A stretch of DNA of 64,000 nt from Brevibacillus aydinogluensis (GTDB taxonomy: Bacteria; Bacillota; Bacilli; Brevibacillales; Brevibacillaceae): the NCBI RefSeq assembly GCF_031954365.1, contig NZ_JAUSVZ010000004.1, one strand, 5' to 3'. Each line of letters starts with the position of its first letter. The stretch's first letter is position 1. Both the position numbers and the translations under genes were made by a program. Shown here piece by piece: positions 7,846 to 16,034 of the stretch. A model generated the notes under the pieces. That model searched no databases and was not told where the DNA came from. It saw only the letters and a program-made list of their open reading frames with translations.

Positions 7846-8419
7846 CAAGCTGAAGGGCGTCATCGAGGGCTTGCTGTTCATCTCGGGCGACGAGGGCATT
7901 GACGCCAAGCAAATCAGCGAGATTGTCGAAGTGCCGGAAGATACCATCGTCGATTTGATCGAGGACATGAAAGCAGATTTTCGCCGGGCGGGACGCGGCA
8001 TTCAGATCGTGGAGGTGGCCCGCGCCTACCAACTGACCACCCTGCCGGAACACGCCCCCTATTTTGAACGGCTGGCCTCGTCGCCGAGCCAGTCCACATT
8101 GTCCCAGGCGGCGCTGGAGACGCTGGCAATCATCGCGTACAAGCAGCCTATCACCCGCTCGGAAATCGAGGAGATACGCGGCGTGAAGTGCGAAAAGGCG
8201 CTGAACACGCTGCTCTCCAAACAGCTGATCCGTGAAGCGGGCCGGGCGGAAGGCGTGGGGCGGCCGATCCTCTACGCCACGACCAAGGAGTTTTTGGAAC
8301 ATTTCGGGCTGCGGGAATTGAGTGATCTGCCTGAGCCGCCTGTCAACCTGAACATCGAGGAAGCCCGGATGGAGGCGTCCGCCCTGTTCGGAAAAGCGGA
8401 AGAGACGACAAACGACTAG
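7835..8419 (+). CDS. scpB: Segregation and condensation protein B
   Basis: ScpB is the dimeric winged-helix partner of ScpA in the SMC condensin complex. The 194-residue product shows the two winged-helix domains, with the conserved ETLAIIAYKQPITRSEIEEIRGV stretch in part visible as LAIIAYKQP and EIEEIRG, and the C-terminal GRPILYATTKEFLEHFGL region (visible as GRPILYAT). The start lies inside the end of scpA with GGAG upstream. Length and order match the family. Confidence 0.94.
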   Translation: MDYDKLKGVIEGLLFISGDEGIDAKQISEIVEVPEDTIVDLIEDMKADFRRAGRGIQIVEVARAYQLTTLPEHAPYFERLASSPSQSTLSQAALETLAIIAYKQPITRSEIEEIRGVKCEKALNTLLSKQLIREAGRAEGVGRPILYATTKEFLEHFGLRELSDLPEPPVNLNIEEARMEASALFGKAEETTND

Positions 8420-8464
8420 CTAGTCGCCATCGGACAGTTTCGGTACTACCAAACGACTCGTCCC

Positions 8465-8472
8465 CATATACT
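8465..8472 (+). promoter_or_regulatory. Possible sigma-E -10 box before dacB
   Basis: CATATACT at 8465-8472 matches the sigma-E -10 consensus CATACANT at all but one position, 41 bases before the dacB ATG. The -35 region is poor. In B. subtilis the dacB-spmA-spmB operon is under sigma-E, which is the reason for suggesting it. Confidence 0.35.
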
Positions 8473-8512
8473 GGTACAAACTGCCGGTACTACATTCGTT
8501 GGGGAGGACGTT

Positions 8513-9673
8513 ATGAAGGTACGGAAAAAACTGTGCGGCGTGCTCGTCGTTTTTCTTTTTTGGCAGATATTTTTCATGCAGCAGCAGGTGGAGGCCGCAA
8601 ACGGGTTCCCCGACGTCTCCGCGGAAGCGGCCGCCCTGATTGATGTGGCCAGCGGGCGCATCCTGTACTCCAAAAACGGAACGAAAAAAATGCGGATTGC
8701 CAGCCTGACCAAAACCATGACGGCGATTGTGGCAATCGAGTCGGGCCGGCTTTCGGACGTCGTGACCGTGCCGAAGGAAGCGGTCGGAGTGGAAGGCTCC
8801 TCCATCTACCTCAAGCAGGGCGAAAAGCTGACGCTGGAAGAATTGCTGTACGGGCTGATGCTCCGCTCCGGCAACGACGCTGCCGTGGCCGTGGCCCATC
8901 ACGTCGGCGGATCAGTGCCCGGTTTTGTCTACCTGATGAATGAAAAGGCGGCGCTGATCGGCATGACCCACACCAACTTCACCAATCCACACGGTCTCGA
9001 CGACAGCAACATGCACTATTCCACCGCAGAGGATATGGCCAAGCTTTCCGCCTACGCGCTGCGCAATCCGATCTTTCGCCAAATCGTCTCGACCAAGGTA
9101 AAGACCATTTCGTGGGAAGGGGAGAAATGGGACCGGCGCTTGCAGAACAAAAACAAGCTGCTGCATCTGTACAACGGCGCGGACGGAGTGAAGACCGGCT
9201 ACACCAAGCTGGCCAAACGCTGTCTGGCTTCCTCCGCTACGCGGGACGGTCGGCAGCTGGCGGCCATTACGCTCAATGCGCCGGATGACTGGAATGACTC
9301 AATGAAGCTGTTGGACTGGGGGTTTGAGCACTTTGCCGTGAGCAAAGTCGTGGCCAAGGGGCAAACGATTCAGGCAAATGTTGCAGCAGAAGATCCATCG
9401 CTGCGTCTGGTGACGATCAACGAGTTTGCCTACCCGCTGCAAAACGGCGAAGCCGAACAGATCCGCACGAAAGTGGAACTGCTCCAGCCGTCCGTGACGA
9501 AGCGCATGATCGGCAGTCACGTCGGATTTTTGCAGGTGTACCTCGGCGACCGATTGATCGGCCGGGTGCCGCTCACCGTGCAGGATACCTCACCGGCCTG
9601 GACGCCCGGGCGGACGCGGACGTTCTGGGACCATGTCTGGGAGATCATGGCGGGAGGGATGTGGAGTGCTTAA
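8513..9673 (+). CDS. dacB: D-alanyl-D-alanine carboxypeptidase, sporulation type
   Basis: DacB (PBP5*) trims the terminal D-alanine from peptidoglycan stem peptides and sets cortex cross-linking in the developing spore. The 386-residue product has a signal peptide (about residues 1-28, ending VEA) and the three penicillin-binding motifs: SLTK (Ser64, Lys67), SGN (119-121) and KTG (227-229). A C-terminal beta-rich domain and an amphipathic or hydrophobic tail follow. It overlaps spmA by 8 bases. The dacB-spmA-spmB order is that of B. subtilis, so a cortex role is well supported. Confidence 0.93.
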   Translation: MKVRKKLCGVLVVFLFWQIFFMQQQVEAANGFPDVSAEAAALIDVASGRILYSKNGTKKMRIASLTKTMTAIVAIESGRLSDVVTVPKEAVGVEGSSIYLKQGEKLTLEELLYGLMLRSGNDAAVAVAHHVGGSVPGFVYLMNEKAALIGMTHTNFTNPHGLDDSNMHYSTAEDMAKLSAYALRNPIFRQIVSTKVKTISWEGEKWDRRLQNKNKLLHLYNGADGVKTGYTKLAKRCLASSATRDGRQLAAITLNAPDDWNDSMKLLDWGFEHFAVSKVVAKGQTIQANVAAEDPSLRLVTINEFAYPLQNGEAEQIRTKVELLQPSVTKRMIGSHVGFLQVYLGDRLIGRVPLTVQDTSPAWTPGRTRTFWDHVWEIMAGGMWSA

Positions 9674-10256
9674 CGTCATCTGGCTCGCCCTGATCGTCGT
9701 CAGCATCGTCGTGGCCGCCGTCAACGGACGGCTGGATGCGGTTAATCAGGCAGCATTTGAAGGAGCCAAAACAGGGGTGACCGTCGCGTTCGGGCTGGTA
9801 AGCGTGCTGGCCTTCTGGATGGGCTTGATGCGCATCGCCGAGAAAGCGGGGCTGCTGGATGTGCTCGCCCGGCTGATGGCGCCGCTGATCAAGCGGCTGT
9901 TTCCCGACGTGCCCAACGGACATCCGGCCATGGCCTACATCTTGTCCAATATGAGCGCAAATCTGCTCGGGCTGGGCAATGCGGCCACGCCGATGGGACT
10001 GAAGGCGATGGAGGAATTGCAAAAACTGAATCCCGACAAACAGCACGCCACCCCGGCCATGTGCACACTGTTGGCGATCAACACGGCCAGCATTACCCTG
10101 ATCCCCACGACGATGATTGCGATTCGCATGCAGTATGGCTCGGCCAATCCGGTCGAAATCGTGGGCACGACGCTCCTGGCGTCGTTCGGCGCTACGGCTG
10201 TCGCCCTGCTGCTGGATCGTTGGCACCGATACCGTCACACCCGCAGGCTGAGATAA
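9666..10256 (+). CDS. spmA: Spore maturation protein A
   Basis: SpmA is a membrane protein needed, with SpmB, for proper dehydration of the spore core. The 196-residue product is mostly hydrophobic and carries the nucleoside-transporter gate (Gate) domain, with conserved PDVPNGHPAMAYI and GNAATPMGLKAM segments. GTG 9666 is chosen because it gives MLNVIWLALIV and has GGAGGGATGTGGA upstream, within the end of dacB. spmB follows 15 bases downstream behind AAAGGAGGG. Confidence 0.92.
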   Translation: MLNVIWLALIVVSIVVAAVNGRLDAVNQAAFEGAKTGVTVAFGLVSVLAFWMGLMRIAEKAGLLDVLARLMAPLIKRLFPDVPNGHPAMAYILSNMSANLLGLGNAATPMGLKAMEELQKLNPDKQHATPAMCTLLAINTASITLIPTTMIAIRMQYGSANPVEIVGTTLLASFGATAVALLLDRWHRYRHTRRLR

Positions 10257-10271
10257 AGGAGGGAAGCCGGC

Positions 10272-10805
10272 ATGTACCAATGGGTTTCCCTGATTTCGTT
10301 GTGGGCCATTCCGGTCACGATCGCGTTCGTGCTGGTGTACGGCTGGCACAGGCGGATTCCCGTGTACGAGACGTTTGTCGACGGAGCCAAAGGCGGGCTG
10401 ACCACGTCCATCCGCATCCTGCCCCATCTGATCGCGATGATGGTGGCTGTTACGATGTTCCGTGAATCCGGAGCGCTGGAACTGCTGCTCTCCGTCCTGA
10501 AACCGCTGCTCGAGGTACTGCACGTGCCGGAAGAGATCGTCCCGCTCGCGCTGCTTCGCCCGCTTACCGGCACGGGGTCGCTGGCGGTGGCCACTGACCT
10601 GATTGCTCAGTACGGACCCGATTCGTTTATCGGCAGGCTGGCCGCCACGATGCAGGGAAGCACGGATACCACGCTGTACGTGCTGACCGTCTACTTTGGC
10701 GCGGTCGGCATCCGCAATTCCGCCTACGCCCTGCGGGTTGGGCTGTGGTCAGATCTGGCGGGCGTCATCTTTTCGCTGTTGATCGTCTCCTACGTCTTTG
10801 GCTGA
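10272..10805 (+). CDS. spmB: Spore maturation protein B
   Basis: SpmB is the partner of SpmA in spore core dehydration and is also a Gate-domain membrane protein. The 177-residue product includes the conserved RPLTGTGSLAVATDLI and QGSTDTTLYVLTVYFG stretches. A strong terminator 21 bases after its stop closes the dacB-spmA-spmB operon. Confidence 0.93.
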   Translation: MYQWVSLISLWAIPVTIAFVLVYGWHRRIPVYETFVDGAKGGLTTSIRILPHLIAMMVAVTMFRESGALELLLSVLKPLLEVLHVPEEIVPLALLRPLTGTGSLAVATDLIAQYGPDSFIGRLAATMQGSTDTTLYVLTVYFGAVGIRNSAYALRVGLWSDLAGVIFSLLIVSYVFG

Positions 10806-10825
10806 ACCGTGATGCGCTGGTTGGA

Positions 10826-10852
10826 AAACTTCCCGGTCGAGGGAAGTTTTTT
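10826..10852 (+). terminator. Terminator of dacB-spmA-spmB
   Basis: AAACTTCCC (10826-10834) and GGGAAGTTT (10841-10849) form a 9-base-pair stem with a 6-base loop, leading into a T-run. Confidence 0.85.
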
Positions 10853-10859
10853 GTTGTTC

Positions 10860-10888
10860 TTGTCCACACTGGTAAGAATGGGTATGAT
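10860..10888 (+). promoter_or_regulatory. Sigma-A promoter of rluB
   Basis: TTGTCC at 10860-10865 and TATGAT at 10883-10888 are 17 bases apart, just after the spmB terminator and 20 bases before rluB. Confidence 0.65.
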
Positions 10889-10908
10889 GTTGTAGAGGTG
10901 AACCATCC

Positions 10909-11658
10909 ATGGAACGGTTGCAAAAAGTGTTGGCGCACGCCGGCGTCGCCTCACGCCGCCACTGCGAAGAATTGATTGTGCAGGGGCGGGTGCAGGTAAA
11001 CGGCAAAGTGGTGCGGGAATTGGGAACGCGGGTCGATCCCGACACGGACCGGATCGTCGTCGACGGACGTCCGATTCGACTGGAACAGCACGTCTACCTG
11101 CTGCTGTACAAGCCGACGGGTGTCATCACCAGTGTCTCTGATCCGCAGGGCCGCCGCGTCGTCACCGATCTGCTGAAAGGTGTAAAGGAACGGGTCTATC
11201 CAGTGGGACGGCTGGACTACGACACGTCGGGTCTGCTGCTGCTGACGAACGACGGGGAACTGGCCAACATGCTGACACACCCCTCCTACGAGATTGATAA
11301 GGTGTACCGCGCCTGGGTAAGAGGAGTGCCCAGCCCGGCAAAGGTTGACAGACTGGAGCGGGGAATCAAGCTGGAGGACGGCATGACGGCTCCCGCACAG
11401 GCAAGGCTGCTGAAGACGTCGGCCGCCGGTGATCGGGCGCTGCTGGAGCTGACGATTCACGAAGGGCGCAATCGCCAGGTGCGCCGCATGTGTGAAGCGA
11501 TCGGCCATCCGGTGTTGAGTCTGGAGCGCGTCAAGTTGGGGTTTCTCACGCTGGAAGGACTGGAGCCGGGACAGTACCGGCCGCTGACGACGTCGGAAGT
11601 GGAGCGGTTGAAACGGGGCCTGACCCGGGACCGCAAGCACTTGCCGCACCGCCGCTGA
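10909..11658 (+). CDS. rluB: Ribosomal large subunit pseudouridine synthase B
   Basis: RluB converts a uridine of 23S rRNA (helix 89 region) to pseudouridine. The 249-residue protein has an S4 RNA-binding domain at about residues 2-60 and the RsuA-family catalytic motif GRLDYDTSG with Asp103 as nucleophile. A second conserved motif is EGRNRQVRRMCEAIGHPV. It is monocistronic with its own promoter; the res operon begins about 115 bases later, as in B. subtilis. Confidence 0.94.
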   Translation: MERLQKVLAHAGVASRRHCEELIVQGRVQVNGKVVRELGTRVDPDTDRIVVDGRPIRLEQHVYLLLYKPTGVITSVSDPQGRRVVTDLLKGVKERVYPVGRLDYDTSGLLLLTNDGELANMLTHPSYEIDKVYRAWVRGVPSPAKVDRLERGIKLEDGMTAPAQARLLKTSAAGDRALLELTIHEGRNRQVRRMCEAIGHPVLSLERVKLGFLTLEGLEPGQYRPLTTSEVERLKRGLTRDRKHLPHRR

Positions 11659-11673
11659 ATCAGCGTTCAAAAT

Positions 11674-11719
11674 CTGTTCATATCTTGTTCGCTGGCGGAA
11701 AATCAAGGAACGTTATAAT
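11674..11719 (+). promoter_or_regulatory. resA promoter with upstream direct repeat
   Basis: TATAAT at 11714-11719 is a perfect -10 box, but the -35 position (11691-11696, GCTGGC) is a very poor match. Immediately upstream are CTGTTC (11674-11679) and TTGTTC (11685-11690), 11 bases apart, one helical turn. This layout suggests an activator-dependent promoter; ResD is the natural candidate since it activates resA in B. subtilis. Confidence 0.5.
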
Positions 11720-11773
11720 AAATAAAGGAAGCAAACAGGCCGGCAACAGGCACAGATGGGAGTTAGGACAATC

Positions 11774-12298
11774 ATGAACAAGAGCAATCGTACATACATC
11801 AGAGTGGCGATTCTGGGCGTTTTGCTGGCGGCACTGGTCTTCGCCGTTTATTCCAGCTTTGTAAAGGACCCCAACGCGGTGAAAGTAGGCAGAGACGCTC
11901 CAAATTTCAGCCTGGAACAGCTGAACGGCCCGTCCATCGCCTTGTCTGATTTGAGGGGAAAAGGCGTCGTGCTCAATTTCTGGGGGACGTGGTGCGGCCC
12001 TTGTAAACAGGAAATGCCCGCCCTGCAGAAGCAGTACGAAGCGTACAAGGACAAGGGACTGGTGATTGTGGGAGTGAACATCGGCGAAACACCGGTCGCT
12101 GTGGAACCGTTTCTGAAGCAGTTTGGCGTGACTTTCCCGATCTTGATGGACCGCGAGTCGCAAATCACCAAACTGTATCGCATTGATAAAATTCCGTCGA
12201 CGTTTTTCATCGATCCGGACGGAGAAGTCAAGGAAATTTTCTTGGGGCCGTTAAACGAGGACATGATCGCCGAAAAAGTGGCCAAAATCTTGCCGTAA
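11774..12298 (+). CDS. resA: Thiol-disulfide oxidoreductase ResA
   Basis: ResA reduces the cysteines of apocytochrome c outside the membrane so that haem can be attached. The 174-residue product has a membrane anchor (about 10-29) and a thioredoxin-like domain with active site Cys74-Gly-Pro-Cys77. B. subtilis ResA has Glu at the second position (CEPC); here it is CGPC as in ordinary thioredoxins. The cis-proline segment is KIPSTFFID. ATG 11774 is chosen because the upstream in-frame ATG at 11756 lacks a ribosome site. resB follows after 12 bases. Confidence 0.9.
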   Translation: MNKSNRTYIRVAILGVLLAALVFAVYSSFVKDPNAVKVGRDAPNFSLEQLNGPSIALSDLRGKGVVLNFWGTWCGPCKQEMPALQKQYEAYKDKGLVIVGVNIGETPVAVEPFLKQFGVTFPILMDRESQITKLYRIDKIPSTFFIDPDGEVKEIFLGPLNEDMIAEKVAKILP

Positions 12299-12310
12299 GA
12301 GAGGAGCAAC

Positions 12311-13966
12311 ATGGATCAGCGAAAATGTGAATGCGGACACGCCAATCCGGTTGGCACGCTGCTGTGTGAATCGTGCGGCAGGCCGCTGGAACAGGAGTTG
12401 ACCGCACAAACCGGAGAGGCTGCACAGAATGGACGGGTCGCCTTTCCCGACATGCGTTACGAAGGGATGGCCCGTCGATCGCAGACCAATACGAAAAGCC
12501 TGATTGACCGGGTGTGGAATTTCTTCTCATCCGTCAAGGTCGCCATTGCCATTATCCTTGTGATTTTGATCGCCTCCGCCATCGGTACGATCTTTCCGCA
12601 GCAGCAGTACATTCCCGTACCGGTTCCGACGGAGGATGACGTCGCCAGGTTTTACAGCGAGACGTACGGTACGCTGGGGCAGATCTACTACGCGTTGGGG
12701 TTCCACAACATGTACTCGTCGTGGTGGTTTGTCACGCTGCTGGTAGCCTTGGGCACATCTCTGATCATCTGCAGCCTGGACAGGGTGATCCCGCTCTACA
12801 AGGCGCTGAACAAACCGCGCGTCAACCAACACGTTTCGTTCCTGCAAGGGCAAAAACTGTACGGCGAAGCGGAGCATCCCGCCGAGACCGAGCCGGGTGC
12901 GCTTGCCGATAAGGCAGCCGAAGCCCTGCGGAAAAAAGGCTACCGCATTTTCCGCGACGGCGATGCGCTGATGGCGGAAAAAGGCCGGTTCAGCCGCTGG
13001 GGTCCCTATGTCAACCACATTGGGCTGATTATCTTCCTGATTGGCGTCCTGATGCGGAATATCCCCGGCTTTTACCTGGACCAGTTCGTCTGGGTGCGTG
13101 AGGGGCAGACCGTGGCGGTGCCGGATACGCCGTATTACATAAAAAACGTGGCGTACCATACCGAGTACTGGTCAGAAGAGGAGATGCCGCAAGCGCTTGA
13201 TCTGAACGGGGGCGTAATCCCGAAAAAGTACCAGACGGACGCGATTCTCTATCTGAACAAGAACGCCGATCTGCCCGGCGCCAAGCCGGAACTGGTCGAA
13301 GTGAAGCGGGGATCGATCCTGGTAAACCACCCCTTGATCCATGAAGACCTGTCTTTGGTCCAGTCGGGTGTGCAGGAGATGCAGTTGGGCGCACTCAACT
13401 TTGAGCTGATCGACAAGCAGGCTGGCGGCAAAGCGATCGGTCCGATCAGGCTGGATCTCTACGAGCCCAATCCGGAACTGCAGGTGGGCGACGGGATCAA
13501 GGTTCGCGTACTGGATTACTTTCCCGACTTTGTCATGGGAGAAGACAACAAACCGGCGACAAAGACCAACCTGCCGAAAAATCCGATGTTCGCATTGGAA
13601 GTGATCTCGGAAAAAGACAACGTGCGGGAAAAATTGGTGTACGTGAGCGGCACGATCATCACGCAGAAAGCGGACTCCCGTTACACACTGGAGATCAAGA
13701 TGCCGGACCTGATCGACATTTCGGGTCTGATGGTGCGCATCGACAAGGCGGTACCCGTGATCTACTTCGGTTCGATCATCTTCATGATCGGCGTGGTGAT
13801 GGGCTTTTTCTGGCAGCACCGCCGGATATGGGTGCAGTTTCATGAGGGGCGGCTGCTCCTGGCTGGCCACACCAACAAAAACTGGTACGGGTTGCGCAGA
13901 GAGATGCAGATGCTAATTGAACAGACGGGGCTGCAAATCGCGCTGCAGGACAGATCGAAAGCGTAA
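12311..13966 (+). CDS. resB: Cytochrome c biogenesis protein ResB
   Basis: ResB (Ccs1 family) works with ResC in System II cytochrome c maturation, carrying haem across the membrane. The 551-residue product starts with a zinc-ribbon-like segment (Cys6, Cys8, Cys19, Cys22), then three membrane segments near 75-95, 135-160 and 233-252. A large extracytoplasmic domain and a last membrane segment near 488-508 follow. The N-terminal cysteine module is an extension relative to the core family. It lies between resA and resC as expected. Confidence 0.93.
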   Translation: MDQRKCECGHANPVGTLLCESCGRPLEQELTAQTGEAAQNGRVAFPDMRYEGMARRSQTNTKSLIDRVWNFFSSVKVAIAIILVILIASAIGTIFPQQQYIPVPVPTEDDVARFYSETYGTLGQIYYALGFHNMYSSWWFVTLLVALGTSLIICSLDRVIPLYKALNKPRVNQHVSFLQGQKLYGEAEHPAETEPGALADKAAEALRKKGYRIFRDGDALMAEKGRFSRWGPYVNHIGLIIFLIGVLMRNIPGFYLDQFVWVREGQTVAVPDTPYYIKNVAYHTEYWSEEEMPQALDLNGGVIPKKYQTDAILYLNKNADLPGAKPELVEVKRGSILVNHPLIHEDLSLVQSGVQEMQLGALNFELIDKQAGGKAIGPIRLDLYEPNPELQVGDGIKVRVLDYFPDFVMGEDNKPATKTNLPKNPMFALEVISEKDNVREKLVYVSGTIITQKADSRYTLEIKMPDLIDISGLMVRIDKAVPVIYFGSIIFMIGVVMGFFWQHRRIWVQFHEGRLLLAGHTNKNWYGLRREMQMLIEQTGLQIALQDRSKA

Positions 13967-13991
13967 GCGGCTCCAAGGAGGGTAAATTGAC

Positions 13992-15221
13992 GTGCAGCTC
14001 ATTCAACTGAGTGATTGGCTACTGGATATTGCCTTTGTGCTGTACGTGCTCTCGTCGATTGTATTCGTCGTCGCGATGACGGGGAAAAACTGGGCGGGAC
14101 GCGATCCGAAACAGCACGAATTGAAGTATGGCCGGACCGCCTACTGGCTGGCGGTGGTCGGTTTTCTCGCCCAAACCGGCTACGTGGTGACGCGATGGAT
14201 TGCCGGCGGCCACAGCCCGACCAGCAACATGTTCGAATTTATCGCGTTTCTCGATTACTGTATCATCCTGGCCTACCTGATCATCTACCGCATCTACAAG
14301 CTGACCGTAATTGGCATGTTCGTGTTGCCGCTCGGGGTCATCATGCTGGCGTACTCGTACGTCTTCCCCAAAGAGATTACGCCGCTGATCCCGGCACTGC
14401 AGAGCTACTGGCTGCACATTCACGTCACCACGGCTGCTCTGGGCGAGGGGATTTTGGCAGTCGGTTTTGCCGCCGGGCTGATGTACCTGGTGCGGACCGT
14501 CCCGCAAGACAGGGCGACGAAGAGCACCCGCTGGCTGGAAACGGTTCTGGCCGTGGTGCTGATGCTGGTCGGCTTCATCGGGATGGACTCCGCGTTCGCC
14601 CGCATGGATGCCAAGACCGTCTTTGAGCTGAACCAAAATCAGGAGAACACTCAGAACCAGGCGGGCAACACGAAGATAGAGTATACCCTGCCGGCCATCG
14701 TTGCGCCGAATGGTTCCACGGTAGTCCAAGCAGGTCCGATAACGCCGCTGTTCGAGGCGCCCGCCTGGATGGAAGGCAAAGATGCGGCCCGGAAGCTGAA
14801 CACGATGATCTGGTCCGTCATCTCCGGGCTGGTCCTGTACGTCGGCTTGCGGCTGATTTTCCGCAAACGGCTGGGAGCCGTCATACAGCCGTCGTTGAAC
14901 AGCATTGAACCGGAACTGCTGGATGAGATCAGCTATCGCGCCGTTAGTATCGGCTACCCCGTGTTTACGCTGGGGGCGCTGATTTTCGCCATGATCTGGG
15001 CGGAAGAGGCGTGGGGCCGCTTCTGGGGCTGGGACCCGAAAGAGGTGTGGGCGCTGATCGTCTGGCTGTTTTACAGCGCGTATCTCCACCTGCGCCTGTC
15101 TCGCGGCTGGATCGGCGCCAAATCGGCCTGGATGTCTGTCATCGGGTTTGTCATCATCCTGATTACGCTGGTGGTGGTCAACCTGGTGATCGCCGGACTG
15201 CATTCCTACGCAGGGGTGTAG
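13992..15221 (+). CDS. resC: Cytochrome c biogenesis protein ResC
   Basis: ResC (CcsA family) is the haem-handling membrane subunit of the ResBC cytochrome c synthase. The 409-residue product has about eight membrane segments and the tryptophan-rich motif WGRFWGWDPKEVWALIVW, which binds haem in this family, near residue 340. Conserved histidines flank it. The start is GTG 13992 behind CAAGGAGGG. A variable, charged insert occupies about residues 215-260. A small hairpin follows the stop. Confidence 0.94.
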   Translation: MQLIQLSDWLLDIAFVLYVLSSIVFVVAMTGKNWAGRDPKQHELKYGRTAYWLAVVGFLAQTGYVVTRWIAGGHSPTSNMFEFIAFLDYCIILAYLIIYRIYKLTVIGMFVLPLGVIMLAYSYVFPKEITPLIPALQSYWLHIHVTTAALGEGILAVGFAAGLMYLVRTVPQDRATKSTRWLETVLAVVLMLVGFIGMDSAFARMDAKTVFELNQNQENTQNQAGNTKIEYTLPAIVAPNGSTVVQAGPITPLFEAPAWMEGKDAARKLNTMIWSVISGLVLYVGLRLIFRKRLGAVIQPSLNSIEPELLDEISYRAVSIGYPVFTLGALIFAMIWAEEAWGRFWGWDPKEVWALIVWLFYSAYLHLRLSRGWIGAKSAWMSVIGFVIILITLVVVNLVIAGLHSYAGV

Positions 15222-15242
15222 TGCCGGCAGACGCCGCAAATT

Positions 15243-15260
15243 GCTGGCCTGTCCGCCAGC
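15243..15260 (+). promoter_or_regulatory. Hairpin between resC and resD
   Basis: GCTGGC (15243-15248) pairs with GCCAGC (15255-15260) around a 6-base loop, followed by only three T residues. It may partly attenuate transcription from resABC into resDE or stabilise an mRNA end. Confidence 0.35.
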
Positions 15261-15316
15261 GTTTGGGACGATCTGATTCATTTTGATTGAAAACATGGAC
15301 CCAAGGGGTGTATGGT

Positions 15317-16033
15317 ATGGAAAAAGCGGCACGCATTCTAGTGGTGGATGATGAGGAACGCATTCGCCGTCTGCTGAAAATGTACCTGGAACGAGAAGCG
15401 TTTGTCATCGACGAAGCGGACAACGGGGAACAGGCATTGGAGATGGCGCTGGCGACCGACTACGACATCATTTTGCTCGACCTGATGCTGCCCGGCATGG
15501 ACGGGATTGAGGTGTGCCAAAAAATCCGCGAGCACAAAGCGACGCCGATCATCATGCTGACCGCCAAAGGGGAAGAGACCAACCGCGTGCACGGCTTCGA
15601 GGCCGGGGTGGACGATTACGTCGTTAAGCCGTTCAGCCCGCGTGAGGTCGTATACCGCGTCAAGGCGATTCTGCGTCGTTCTTCGGCTACCGCATACCTC
15701 AAGACGGATAACTTCAACAGCCACTCGGTCCTCGTTTTCCCTGATCTGACGATTGATCACGACGCTCACAAGGTGATCGCCAGCGGGCAGGAAGTAAACC
15801 TGACGCCCAAGGAATACGAGCTGCTCCATTACCTGGCGCTGTCGCCTGACAAGGTCTTTACCCGTGAGGAGCTCCTGAAAGACGTGTGGCATTACGAGTT
15901 TTTCGGCGATCTGCGGACCGTCGACACGCACATCAAACGGCTGCGGGAAAAATTGAACCGCGTCTCACCGGCTGCAGCGCAGATGATTGCCACCGTCTGG
16001 GGCGTAGGCTACAAGCTTGAGGTGCCGAAGTAA
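15317..16033 (+). CDS. resD: Response regulator ResD
   Basis: ResD is the OmpR-type response regulator that controls aerobic and anaerobic respiration genes. The 238-residue product has a receiver domain (about 6-120) with acidic residues Asp11-Asp12, phosphoacceptor Asp55 in LLDLMLPG, and the conserved lysine in VVKPFSP. A winged-helix DNA-binding domain fills about 140-236, ending TVWGVGYKLE. ATG 15317 is preferred because AGGGG lies 8 bases upstream and the protein then starts like the family. It slightly precedes resE with no gap. Confidence 0.95.
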   Translation: MEKAARILVVDDEERIRRLLKMYLEREAFVIDEADNGEQALEMALATDYDIILLDLMLPGMDGIEVCQKIREHKATPIIMLTAKGEETNRVHGFEAGVDDYVVKPFSPREVVYRVKAILRRSSATAYLKTDNFNSHSVLVFPDLTIDHDAHKVIASGQEVNLTPKEYELLHYLALSPDKVFTREELLKDVWHYEFFGDLRTVDTHIKRLREKLNRVSPAAAQMIATVWGVGYKLEVPK

Positions 16034-16034
16034 C

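Noticed and set aside
14019..15332. 437-residue minus-strand ORF opposite resC
   Set aside because: Antisense shadow of resC; rich in Arg, Gln and His, without hydrophobic segments or motifs.
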